From contig SOIC01000049.1 of NCBI GenBank assembly GCA_004377275.1, positions 1-6,908 of the forward strand: a stretch of 6,908 bases of DNA, given 5' to 3'. This stretch comes from Dehalococcoidia bacterium. Its GTDB lineage: Bacteria; Chloroflexota; Dehalococcoidia; E44-bin15. Under the pieces are notes generated by a model that was not told the DNA's origin, did not search any database, and was given only the letters and a program-made list of their open reading frames with translations. Of this stretch, positions 1-5,726 are shown one piece after another. The position numbers and the translations under genes were made by a program. How positions within the stretch are numbered: position 1 is the stretch's first letter; every line of letters starts with the position of its first letter.

Positions 1-513
1 CACATCGAGAAGATGATGGAGGCCCTGTCAAAGCCAGCGGGTAAAAGGATTTCTCTGCCCCGGGGACTGGTTTTTCATGTGGGCTATAACACGTGTCTGG
101 TGACCAAAGGTGCAATTGATACATGCCCTTTTCCTCCCTTGGAAGGGGGGTATAAGCTAAATGTGCCTGGGGATACTGATTACCCCGGGTGGAGGGTGAA
201 GGCCAGGATTATTCGCCCTGGGGGTAAGGCTGAGGGCTTTGGGGCATGTCTTGACCTCGATGAGGCGGGGAGCGATCTGGTGGTGCGGGGGCGGAAAGCT
301 GGCGATCGCTTTCAGCCATTGGGCATGGGTGAGCCTAAGAAGCTCCAGGACTTCATGGTCGATGCCAAGATCCCCCGCTCGTGGCGCGAACGTGTGCCTC
401 TGGTCTGCTCTCCAGAGGGCATAATCTGGGTGGTGGGCTGGCGCATTGCGGAGCGAGTGAGGGTCACCGATAGCACAAAACAGGTTTTGCGTTTAGAGTT
501 TGAGAGGCTTTAA
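1..513 (+). CDS. tilS: tRNA(Ile)-lysidine synthetase, C-terminal part (5' end outside window)
   Basis: The reading frame is open from base 1 and ends at TAA 511-513, so this is the last 170 codons of a longer gene; the first in-window ATG (13) is internal. TilS uses ATP and lysine to convert C34 of the tRNA-Ile with anticodon CAU to lysidine in the cytoplasm, so that it reads AUA and is charged with isoleucine. The visible part lacks the N-terminal PP-loop catalytic domain. It shows the C-terminal substrate-binding domain: the block GRKAGDRFQPLGM (about bases 289-327), then KKLQDFMVDAKIPRSWRERV and the end pattern IIWVVGWRIAERVRVT, which together are the usual TilS_C signature. The first visible residues (HIEKMMEALSKPAGKRISLP) match the preceding linker region. 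It converges on the UbiA-family gene. Identity is confident; only the N-terminus is unseen. Confidence 0.93.
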   Translation, partial: HIEKMMEALSKPAGKRISLPRGLVFHVGYNTCLVTKGAIDTCPFPPLEGGYKLNVPGDTDYPGWRVKARIIRPGGKAEGFGACLDLDEAGSDLVVRGRKAGDRFQPLGMGEPKKLQDFMVDAKIPRSWRERVPLVCSPEGIIWVVGWRIAERVRVTDSTKQVLRLEFERL

Positions 514-514
514 T

Positions 515-539
515 CCCCAAAATGGGGCCGACTAGGCCC
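515..539. terminator. Terminator-like hairpins between converging tilS and the UbiA gene
   Basis: Two overlapping inverted repeats sit just after the tilS stop. CCCCA-AAA-TGGGG (515-527) and GGGCC-GACTA-GGCCC (525-539) share the G-run, so they cannot both form. Read on the minus strand, the second hairpin is followed by CATTTT, which fits a short intrinsic terminator for the UbiA gene about 90 bases past its stop. On the plus strand neither stem is followed by a T-run, so a terminator role for tilS is weaker. Confidence 0.4.
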
Positions 540-628
540 TGCTTCGATCCTCACGGCCGTGCTATCACTTCCTAAAGCTTAGTTGCGATAACTTAGAGCT
601 TCCATTGCACAAAATACTGGGAACTGTT

Positions 629-1561
629 TCAGAGGACATGAAATGGATCCGAGGGCAGGTCGATAAGGCCGAATATTTTAAAGAAGGCGTAGCAGAGAAA
701 GGCTAGCGAAGCTACACCGGGTGCCATTAAAACCCAACGCCCGCGTGAGGACAATAGTGGTAGGTGCATCCTCGGCGATCTTAGCGATCTCCAGAGCACT
801 GCAGTTAAGAATATCAAGCCTGCAACGAGGAAGACTACAAAATACCTGGTGCCGATTGGGTACAGATCGCTAGCATCGAATATGAAGAACGCGACAACTA
901 CGCTAAGAAAACAGCCAACAACCATGAGCTTCAGTGCCTTAACTGGGCCGAAAAAGACAGCGGAGGTTCTTAGCCCAGCTTTGAGGTCGAATTCATAATC
1001 GCTCACAACTGAAGCAGTATAGCCAGTGGCAGTAACCAAAAACCAGAGAAGCGTCATTAAGGGGGTAGGGAGTTCACCTGTGCCCAGTACGTAGCCTGCC
1101 GAAGGCACCAATACGCCCAATAGAGAAATGCAAATTATATCTCCTATAGGTTTCGCTTTCAGTCTGATCTTTGGATGTGAATACAGAATGCCACCAGCAA
1201 AGCAAGCAAGGATTACAAGCAGTCCAAATATGCTACTTACTAAAAAACCGAGTACGATTGCTATAAGGAGTGCTGCCCAGCAGAACGCCTTGCATTCTCG
1301 TTCGGTAACTTTGCCGGTGACCATTGGTTGTCGGCGAAGATTGAAATCTTTTTGTATACCATCGTGATACCTGTCTGTGTCTCTGTCGGAGTAGAAGTTC
1401 AGGGCGAAGGCAAAGCTAGCGAATGAAAACAGGGCCAAAAACCCGATCCACGCGCTGGTCCAGCTTGTTCCGACATATGACCCCACAGCGAAGGAGATTA
1501 CAAAGGTGAGTGAGTACGCGGGCCAAGCAGTGATTCTTGCCAGTTGCAGATACTTTATCAT
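629..1561 (-). CDS. UbiA-family membrane prenyltransferase
   Basis: This 310-residue protein is an integral membrane enzyme of the UbiA superfamily, which transfers a polyprenyl diphosphate chain to an aromatic ring or a glycerol lipid. Both Mg-diphosphate motifs are visible: NxxxDxxxD at N55-D59-D63 (NFYSDRDTD) and DxxxD at D188-D192 (DYEFD), followed by KAGLRTSAV as in the family. The loop RRQPMVTGKV (76-85) and YSHPKIRLKAKP (127-138) are also typical. About nine hydrophobic segments span the protein (for example near 14-30, 36-56, 94-118, 141-160, 208-228, 239-257 and 277-297). The ATG at 1561 is fixed by an in-frame TAG two codons upstream; its SD is poor. The length is normal. The substrate cannot be decided: archaeal-type geranylgeranylglyceryl phosphate, menaquinone and (bacterio)chlorophyll pathways all use relatives, and no pathway neighbour is present. 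It stands alone, with a decayed gene upstream. Confidence 0.9.
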   Translation of the reverse strand: MIKYLQLARITAWPAYSLTFVISFAVGSYVGTSWTSAWIGFLALFSFASFAFALNFYSDRDTDRYHDGIQKDFNLRRQPMVTGKVTERECKAFCWAALLIAIVLGFLVSSIFGLLVILACFAGGILYSHPKIRLKAKPIGDIICISLLGVLVPSAGYVLGTGELPTPLMTLLWFLVTATGYTASVVSDYEFDLKAGLRTSAVFFGPVKALKLMVVGCFLSVVVAFFIFDASDLYPIGTRYFVVFLVAGLIFLTAVLWRSLRSPRMHLPLLSSRGRWVLMAPGVASLAFLCYAFFKIFGLIDLPSDPFHVL

Positions 1562-1611
1562 TGACTATTCTCATTTCTCTGCGGCATAGCCAGCTCTGTG
1601 CTCAAAGACCC

Positions 1612-1890
1612 TTATCGCCATGCCCCCACTCTGTGGGACCTCCGCCTCAGCCACACAGCAAGCGTGATGGAAATAACCACCAGCGAGCCCAGGATGGCCA
1701 TCTTCTCGGCAGAAGTAGTATTCACCGCCATGGTGCTCATGGCCACAGCAGGCAATAGCCCAACCCTCGCTACAGGTTTCTAAGCTGGATACTCCTCAAT
1801 GAAGTTAGCTACTGGCGGGCTGTACTGATAGTACAACGATACTAACTTCTTGCCCACGGGGTTGGTCAGGAGATAGTCATCCTTGAATTC
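1612..1890 (-). pseudogene. Decayed C-terminal anchor region of an exported protein (CFI-box-CTERM-like)
   Basis: On the minus strand a protein-like frame runs from about 1890 to a TAA at 1612-1614 with a single in-frame TAG (1780-1782) after codon 36. Before the stop it reads DYLLTNPVGKKLVSLYYQYS then PPVANFIEEYPA. After it comes VGLLPAVAMSTMAVNTTSAE, then a hydrophobic helix (MAILGSLVVISITLAVWL) and a basic RRRSHR end. The order is conserved globular tail, membrane helix, arginine cluster, which is a surface-protein sorting/anchor layout; I recall closely similar tails on CFI-box-CTERM proteins of Chloroflexota. A TGA stands just before codon 1, while the shifted frame upstream reads leucine-arginine, which suggests a small frameshift at about 1890-1893. 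No start or body of the gene was found further upstream, so it is a truncated, broken remnant. It ends 50 bases before the UbiA start, with the same orientation. Confidence 0.65.
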
Positions 1891-2037
1891 TCAGCCCCTT
1901 TCTTTTTCCGACTAATTGCTATCTCTAAGGATAGACCCTATCGCTGTCTGCTCACATCCTCAGGCTAACGCCAGCTAAGTTAAAAAGGCTACATAGCATT
2001 GGAGAGCTGGCAAAGACCTGCTAGGAGGGTCCCTCTA

Positions 2038-2271
2038 TTGCGGGAAAAATTTAGAAGAATAGGTGTATACAATAAACACTCGAAATCAAGTCTCGTATGC
2101 GAGAGAATACTTCATGTTTCTCTGTATGTCAACCTGTGCAGATTTGGAGAGGACTGGTCAAGTGATGTATATGTATTGCGTATTAGGAACGGCGTGTATG
2201 TAAATCATACACTCACTCAAGCTATTTGTAAAGTGGTTCCAACAGTTATCAATAATATGAACGAGTTGTAA
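2038..2271 (+). CDS. Doubtful small ORF in AT-rich stretch, 77 residues
   Basis: This frame starts at TTG 2038, nine bases after an AGGAGG (2023-2028), and ends at TAA 2269-2271; the open frame itself extends upstream to a TTG at 1999 without an SD. The predicted peptide begins LREKFRRIGVYNKHSKSS and ends NHTLTQAICKVVPTVINNMN plus EL. It has no signal peptide, clear membrane helix or motif that I recognise. The stretch is visibly richer in A and T than the genes on either side. A TTG start, no recognisable promoter and odd composition make a chance ORF in decaying DNA equally likely. The AGGAGG also lies in a short palindrome (GAGGG-T-CCCTC), which would hinder its use as an SD. Confidence 0.2.
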   Translation: MREKFRRIGVYNKHSKSSLVCERILHVSLYVNLCRFGEDWSSDVYVLRIRNGVYVNHTLTQAICKVVPTVINNMNEL

Positions 2272-2409
2272 ACAAACCGTCAGAACGTGTGGAGCATTAG
2301 TAGGGCAGCGTGTCGGTGGCATAGCTGGATGCATATGCGTTCATAAAGTAGTTAGAAGATTGGAAAGGGAGGTTGTATTATAAATGAGATAAACGGGGGT
2401 TTCTCGAGG

Positions 2410-2484
2410 ATGGATTTGTGGTATCAGAGTGACCCTATAAAATGGGCCATTGCCCAGATTGCCAGTATCGCCTTAGCCATATAG
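2410..2484 (+). CDS. Very short hydrophobic ORF, 24 residues (doubtful)
   Basis: ATG 2410 to TAG 2482-2484 encodes MDLWYQSDPIKWAIAQIASI followed by ALAI. A run GGGGG ends 10 bases before the ATG. The second half is a hydrophobic segment too short to cross a membrane fully, so this would be either a small membrane peptide or the stump of a longer membrane protein. It overlaps a hairpin (2443-2456) that looks like the terminator of the opposing flavoenzyme gene, which explains part of the base pattern and lowers confidence that it is a gene. I do not recognise it. Confidence 0.15.
   Translation: MDLWYQSDPIKWAIAQIASIALAI
2437..2456 (-). terminator. Intrinsic terminator candidate for the flavin/Fe-S oxidoreductase gene
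   Basis: Read on the minus strand, TGGGC-AATG-GCCCA forms a five-pair stem with a four-base loop and is followed directly by TTTTAT. It lies 65 bases past the stop of the minus-strand flavoenzyme gene (2522). Stem length is modest, but the GC-rich stem plus T-run and its position fit Rho-independent termination. Confidence 0.45.
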
Positions 2485-2521
2485 CTAATATCTCGTCAGG
2501 CAGGCGCTGCAGAGGCGGTAC

Positions 2522-4447
2522 TTATATCTTTGCCGCCATCCTTGCTGCCTGATAGATTGCGGCAGCGGCGTCACCGGGCGACACGCAGTCACCAATTGTA
2601 TAAATCTCAGGGATCACTCCATCCAGCTCCTGAGCCAGCTTATTATCCGACTGCGCGCCCACTGCCAGGACCACCGTGGCCGCCGGCAGGGAAAAGACTT
2701 CCGCTCCCCAACCAATAACCACGCTGCTCTGGGTAATCTCCAGCGCTGCGGTATGTACGTATAGCGGGACGCGTAGCTCGATGAGCCGCCTGGCCAGGGT
2801 GCGGTAGGTCATCCCCTCAAGCTTGCTGCCATTCTCTCCGAGCCCAGCCAGAGTGACCAGGCTCACCTCCTTTCCTTGCTCCGCCAGCCATAGAGCAACT
2901 TCCATTCCGATGAAGCGTCCCCCGATCACTACCACACTACCCTTCGTCTCCGCCTTACCCATTATCACGTCATTTGCCTGAACCACGTGGTTGCTACTAG
3001 CACCTGGTATATTCAATCCCCGAGGCACTGCGCCGGTAGCCACCACCACCGCATCGGGCTTCATCTCCAGCACCCGCTCTTTGGTAACCTCGATGCCCAA
3101 TGTAACCGGGACCCCGCACCTATCCAGGGAACGCCTTAAGTAGTCGGTGAAAGCGGCGTAGCCTTCCTTCCCCGGCTGGGCGGCGGCGATATTCCACTGC
3201 CCCCCAAGCTCCGCGCTCTTCTCATAGAGGGAAACCTGGTGTCCCCGCTGCGCCATGAGCACTGCCGCCTGCATGCCCGCGATCCCGCCACCAACCACCA
3301 TCACCCTCTTCGGCGGCTCCGCTGGTGGGAAAGGATACTTACCTTCCCGGTACAGGGAGGGGTTTACCGAACAGGAGCCCTGTCCCGGCTCGACTCTAAT
3401 ACAGTTATTGCAATATACGCACCAGCAGACATCTTCCCGGCGACCCTCCCGGAGCTTGTTGGGTAGCTCGGGGTCGGCGAGAAGGGGGCGACCCATGCCG
3501 ATAAAGTCTATCTTGCCATTCCTGATTATCTGCTCTGCCAGTTCCGGACCTATCTTACCCGCGGCGATCACCGGCACCCTGACTGCCTGCTTCACCTTTT
3601 CCGCCAGGGGCACCATCGGACCTTCAGGGTAGGCATAGCATGGTATGCTCAATGATGTCCAAAACTCCAGCCCTGAGGAGATGCTGATCGCATCGGCACC
3701 TGCCTCCTCCAGGATAGCCGCCTGGCGCACTACTTCATCAATGGTTATTCCACCTTCAATGTCGTCGCTACCATTGAGTTTTACCACTACCGGAAAATCT
3801 TTGCCCGCCTTCTGCTTAATTCGCTCCAAAATCCTGCGGGCAAAACGGGTCCGGTTCTCCACACTGCCCCCGTACTGGTCTGTGCGGTGATTGGTAACCG
3901 GGGACAGGAAGGTGCTTACCAGACAACCATGGCAGGCATGCAGCTCTACGGCATCGGCACCTGCTTCTTTAGCCCGGCGTGCCGCCTGGGCAAAGTCCTC
4001 CAAATACCGCTCAATATCCGCTTCCCCCATCTCCTCATAAGGCTTATCGCCCACCAGCCAGGATGTTATTGACGGCACTTTTATAGACATACCTTCAGGA
4101 ATGAAGCCTCCGAATATGAGAAGCAAGCCATAATGCATTAACTGGACGGAAACCTTCGCCCCCTGCTCATGGATGACCTCGACAAGCCGACTCAGGCCTG
4201 GAGTGAATTTATCATCATACATCGCCCAGGTGAAAGGGGGTGTCGCGTCAGCGCTCACCAAGGCGCATTGTGTAACTATAAGCCCGACACCACCCCGCGC
4301 CCTCGCCCGATAGTAGTCAAACATCCTCTCGGTGACATTCCCCTCACCATCAACCAGGACAGTGCCCATGGCGTTCATAATAAGCCTGTTTTCCAGGCGA
4401 AGTTTGCCTATATTACCCGGCTGGAATAATGCTGAGAATCCTTGCAT
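2522..4447 (-). CDS. NADH:flavin oxidoreductase, Old Yellow Enzyme / 2,4-dienoyl-CoA reductase type (FMN, 4Fe-4S, FAD)
   Basis: This 641-residue protein has the three-part plan of 2,4-dienoyl-CoA reductase and trimethylamine dehydrogenase. Residues 1-330 form an FMN TIM barrel (FQPGNIGKLRLENRLIMNAM, VQLMH at 101-105, FLSPVTNHRTDQYGGSVENR at 180-199, FIGMGRPLLADPE at 315-327). Cys343, 346, 349 and 359 (CVYCNNC, nine residues, C) would hold a 4Fe-4S cluster with TMADH-like spacing. Then come the dinucleotide motifs GGGIAG (386-391) and GGRFIG (509-514) and the closing YTIGDCVSPGDAAAA. Such enzymes pass electrons from NAD(P)H through FAD and Fe-S to FMN to reduce activated C=C bonds. Oddly, the proton-donating Tyr of the HGYL motif is Cys175 (ACHGCLV), so the substrate is open. 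The start at 4447 is set by GGGGG five bases upstream and by the family's N-terminus; the frame continues 42 codons further up without family similarity. It lies downstream of the nitroreductase gene. Confidence 0.94.
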   Translation of the reverse strand: MQGFSALFQPGNIGKLRLENRLIMNAMGTVLVDGEGNVTERMFDYYRARARGGVGLIVTQCALVSADATPPFTWAMYDDKFTPGLSRLVEVIHEQGAKVSVQLMHYGLLLIFGGFIPEGMSIKVPSITSWLVGDKPYEEMGEADIERYLEDFAQAARRAKEAGADAVELHACHGCLVSTFLSPVTNHRTDQYGGSVENRTRFARRILERIKQKAGKDFPVVVKLNGSDDIEGGITIDEVVRQAAILEEAGADAISISSGLEFWTSLSIPCYAYPEGPMVPLAEKVKQAVRVPVIAAGKIGPELAEQIIRNGKIDFIGMGRPLLADPELPNKLREGRREDVCWCVYCNNCIRVEPGQGSCSVNPSLYREGKYPFPPAEPPKRVMVVGGGIAGMQAAVLMAQRGHQVSLYEKSAELGGQWNIAAAQPGKEGYAAFTDYLRRSLDRCGVPVTLGIEVTKERVLEMKPDAVVVATGAVPRGLNIPGASSNHVVQANDVIMGKAETKGSVVVIGGRFIGMEVALWLAEQGKEVSLVTLAGLGENGSKLEGMTYRTLARRLIELRVPLYVHTAALEITQSSVVIGWGAEVFSLPAATVVLAVGAQSDNKLAQELDGVIPEIYTIGDCVSPGDAAAAIYQAARMAAKI

Positions 4448-4457
4448 TGAGACCCCC
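4448..4457 (-). promoter_or_regulatory. Ribosome binding site that decides the flavoenzyme start
   Basis: On the minus strand AAGGGGG ends five bases before ATG 4447 (spacer TCTCA). The alternative in-frame ATG at 4573 would add 42 residues with no similarity to the family, so 4447 is preferred. An AT-rich patch (TACTAATTATAA) lies immediately upstream of the G-run, but no good -35 is spaced from it, so I do not call a promoter. Confidence 0.6.
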
Positions 4458-4628
4458 TTATAATTAGTATGTGCTGAGCCAGTGGGGACAGATTGCCAAC
4501 CCTGCTTCGAGAAGAAGCAACTTGTGCCCGCGCTACAGCGGTTGCTGGCATCCTGATACACCATCCCCAGCATGAGCCTACTGTACTCGGCAACATCGGG
4601 CGCCGACTATTTTCGATAGTGTGGATAT

Positions 4629-4655
4629 ACCCTCCAAATCCGCCTGGCTGGGCTT
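4629..4655. repeat. Direct repeat copy A, downstream of the nitroreductase gene
   Basis: ACCCTCCAAATCCGCCTGG and the following bases to 4655 match the stretch 5217-5244 with two substitutions and one single-base gap over 27/28 bases. This copy lies between the nitroreductase stop and the flavoenzyme start. On the minus strand it contains GGAGGG but no start codon follows at a usable distance. Confidence 0.7.
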
Positions 4656-4668
4656 AAACATAATGTCG

Positions 4669-4683
4669 CCCAGGCAATCTGGG
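4669..4683 (-). terminator. Weak hairpin after the nitroreductase stop
   Basis: CCCAG-GCAAT-CTGGG makes a five-pair stem 18 bases past the nitroreductase stop codon. No T-run follows on the minus strand, so it may only stabilise the message end or attenuate read-through towards the flavoenzyme gene. Confidence 0.2.
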
Positions 4684-4701
4684 ACTCAATGGAAATTTCC
4701 A

Positions 4702-5208
4702 TTATCGCCTGCCATACCTGTCGGAGAAAGTTATCTCGTCCAGCTTTCTTCTCGTACTCTGGGGAGATTCCGCCGGGCGACCTATGACAATAACAGAAAG
4801 GAGCCTCTCGTCATCGGGAACATTGAGGATGTCCTTTGCGCTCTCTTCATTTACGCTGCCGTAAGCTCCAATCCAGCACGCTCCCAGACCCAGCGAATGA
4901 GCCTCAAGAAGCATATTCTGCGTTGCTGCAGCCCCATCCTCTACAGGGTGGTTTGACGCCCTTGGATTTATGACTACCGCAATTCCCAAAGGAGCCTGTG
5001 ATAGAAATCCGCCCCAAGTGAGTGTTTCCGCTAGCTTTCTCTTCGTCTCCTCACTCCGTAAGACTATGAAACTCCAAGGCTGCCTGTTGCTCGCAGACGG
5101 TGCCCACCTGCCTGCTTCCAGAATCTTGTTTATTTCCTCTTCGGGGATAGGGTCTTGCTTGTATTTTCTGATACTCCGTCTAGTCTTAATTAATTCAAGA
5201 ATATCCAT
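4702..5208 (-). CDS. Nitroreductase-family FMN oxidoreductase
   Basis: This 168-residue protein is a compact member of the nitroreductase superfamily: cytoplasmic FMN enzymes, normally dimers, that use NAD(P)H to reduce nitro groups, quinones or other electrophiles. The N-terminal FMN phosphate site is RRSIRKYK (10-17). The isoalloxazine contact region is WAPSASNRQPWSFIVL (35-50). ED at 90-91 and the helix AATQNMLLEAHSLGLGACWI (94-113) are typical, as is the closing VIGRPAE (141-147). Length is normal for the short single-domain type. ATG 5208 has GGAGGGTGA ending seven bases upstream, so the start is clear. The exact substrate cannot be read from sequence. It is upstream of, and on the same strand as, the large flavoenzyme (254-base gap), and a 27-28 base repeat flanks the gene; its upstream copy includes the SD. 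Confidence 0.92.
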   Translation of the reverse strand: MDILELIKTRRSIRKYKQDPIPEEEINKILEAGRWAPSASNRQPWSFIVLRSEETKRKLAETLTWGGFLSQAPLGIAVVINPRASNHPVEDGAAATQNMLLEAHSLGLGACWIGAYGSVNEESAKDILNVPDDERLLSVIVIGRPAESPQSTRRKLDEITFSDRYGRR

Positions 5209-5216
5209 AAACGCTC

Positions 5217-5244
5217 ACCCTCCAAATCTGCCTGGATGGGGCTT
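5217..5244. repeat. Direct repeat copy B, overlapping the nitroreductase SD
   Basis: ACCCTCCAAATCTGCCTGG and the following bases to 5244 pair with copy A (4629-4655). On the minus strand this copy supplies the GGAGGGT ribosome binding site of the nitroreductase gene. The two copies lie 588 bases apart and bracket exactly the nitroreductase gene. Confidence 0.7.
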
Positions 5245-5264
5245 GGGACCGCAGACTTTGGGCT

Positions 5265-5273
5265 ATTATGCCA
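5265..5273 (-). promoter_or_regulatory. Possible extended -10 promoter for the nitroreductase gene
   Basis: On the minus strand TGGCATAAT gives an extended -10 (TGn plus CATAAT), about 57 bases upstream of the nitroreductase ATG. No recognisable -35 (CGCCAA at the 17-base position) supports it, so it could only work as an extended -10 promoter. Confidence 0.3.
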
Positions 5274-5389
5274 TGTAGTGCCGGGGATTGGCGAAGGAAT
5301 GCGAAAATCCAGCTATGAAGCCTCAGCTACGTAAAGCCTAAAAGCGATGAAAGGATATTTTAGTGCCAAGAGTTAAGCAAAGTGTTAAG

Positions 5390-5409
5390 CTAGGGAGTGG
5401 CGTCCCTAG
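5390..5409. repeat. Inverted repeat overlapping the tRNA-like 3' end
   Basis: CTAGGGA-GTGGCG-TCCCTAG is a perfect seven-pair inverted repeat with a six-base loop. On the minus strand its first arm is the 3' acceptor strand of the tRNA-like sequence and its loop includes the encoded CCA, so this hairpin would compete with folding of the acceptor stem. No T-run follows, so it is not a standard terminator. Confidence 0.6.
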
Positions 5410-5473
5410 TGGGATTCGAACCAACGGCCCACTGCTTAGAAGGTAGTTGGTGTATTTAGTGAATCACAGGGAC
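5398..5473 (-). pseudogene. tRNA-Arg(UCU)-like sequence with destroyed D-arm (pseudo-tRNA)
   Basis: The minus strand reads as a full-length 76-base tRNA. GTCCCTG (1-7) pairs with TAGGGAC (66-72), one G-U included; G73 is followed by CCA. The anticodon loop CTTCTAA has U33 and anticodon UCU, stem ACTAC/GCAGT with one A-C mismatch. The variable loop is five bases. The T-arm is GTTGG-TTCGAAT-CCCAC with one T-C mismatch and an intact T-loop. The D-arm (ATTCACTAAATACACCA) aligns along its length with a normal GCTC...GAGC arm, but G10, the G18-G19 pair and the stem are lost. The missing D-stem and G18-G19 make normal tRNA folding unlikely, so I call a decayed tRNA-Arg gene; a divergent tRNA or an integration-site relic is possible. 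Confidence 0.6.
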
Positions 5474-5540
5474 AATTTCATAGCTAACTACGCCCAAAGC
5501 CCTGGGCAAAAAATGACGAAGCAGTCGGTCTTTTTTTACG

Positions 5541-5660
5541 TCACCTCCTTTCAGCTTTCTTGGGTTTGTGTGTCCGTTGATCGCTCTGCTGAGCCTTTGC
5601 TTTCCCCTTCTGAAGAAATCCTTTCATGCGAAACCAAGATGGGGTGTGATAGCCTTTCAC
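5541..5660 (-). CDS. Candidate basic small protein, 39 residues (or 28 from the internal ATG)
   Basis: On the minus strand GTG 5660 follows GGAG at five bases, and a second in-frame ATG lies at 5627. Both end at TGA 5541-5543. The peptide starts VKGYHTPSWFRMKGFLQKG and ends in a lysine/arginine-rich tail (THKPKKAERR), with about a third of residues basic. It has no membrane helix. A near-consensus promoter (5727-5754) starts about 60 bases upstream of the GTG, which supports transcription. The last codons and stop form AAAGGAGGTGA, a strong SD, yet no start codon follows nearby; this may be chance or the trace of a lost downstream gene. I do not recognise the family; it could be a short nucleic-acid-binding peptide, the remnant of a longer protein, or chance. 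Confidence 0.35.
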   Translation of the reverse strand: MKGYHTPSWFRMKGFLQKGKAKAQQSDQRTHKPKKAERR

Positions 5661-5726
5661 GGGTTCTCCGGTTTAAATTAGTTAATGATATTTATTGCCA
5701 AGTCTGCTGGCTGGGTTCTTTGCGAT

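Noticed and set aside
1537..1783. Two plus-strand ORFs of 73 and 61 codons
   Set aside because: They are antisense to the decayed anchor tail, whose protein-like pattern is much stronger.
2474..2488. TTAGC-CATATA-GCTAA inverted repeat after the flavoenzyme stop
   Set aside because: Weak five-pair AT-rich stem with no T-run on the minus strand; the hairpin at 2443-2456 is a better terminator.
3239..4429. Several plus-strand ORFs of 60-125 codons opposite the flavoenzyme gene
   Set aside because: They are antisense to a strongly supported coding region, with low-complexity composition and no motifs.
4448..4573. 42-codon in-frame extension of the large flavoenzyme upstream to ATG 4573
   Set aside because: The family N-terminus (FQPGNIGKLRLENR) begins right after Met at 4447, which has a GGGGG SD; the extension has no family similarity or SD.
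4621..4956. Plus-strand 111-codon ORF
   Set aside because: Mostly antisense to the nitroreductase gene, with no SD or recognisable domain.
5491..5514. Hairpin GCCCA-AAGCCC-TGGGC followed by A6 as a terminator
   Set aside because: The A-run follows on the plus strand and the T-run precedes the hairpin on the minus strand, so neither direction gives a stem followed by T's.
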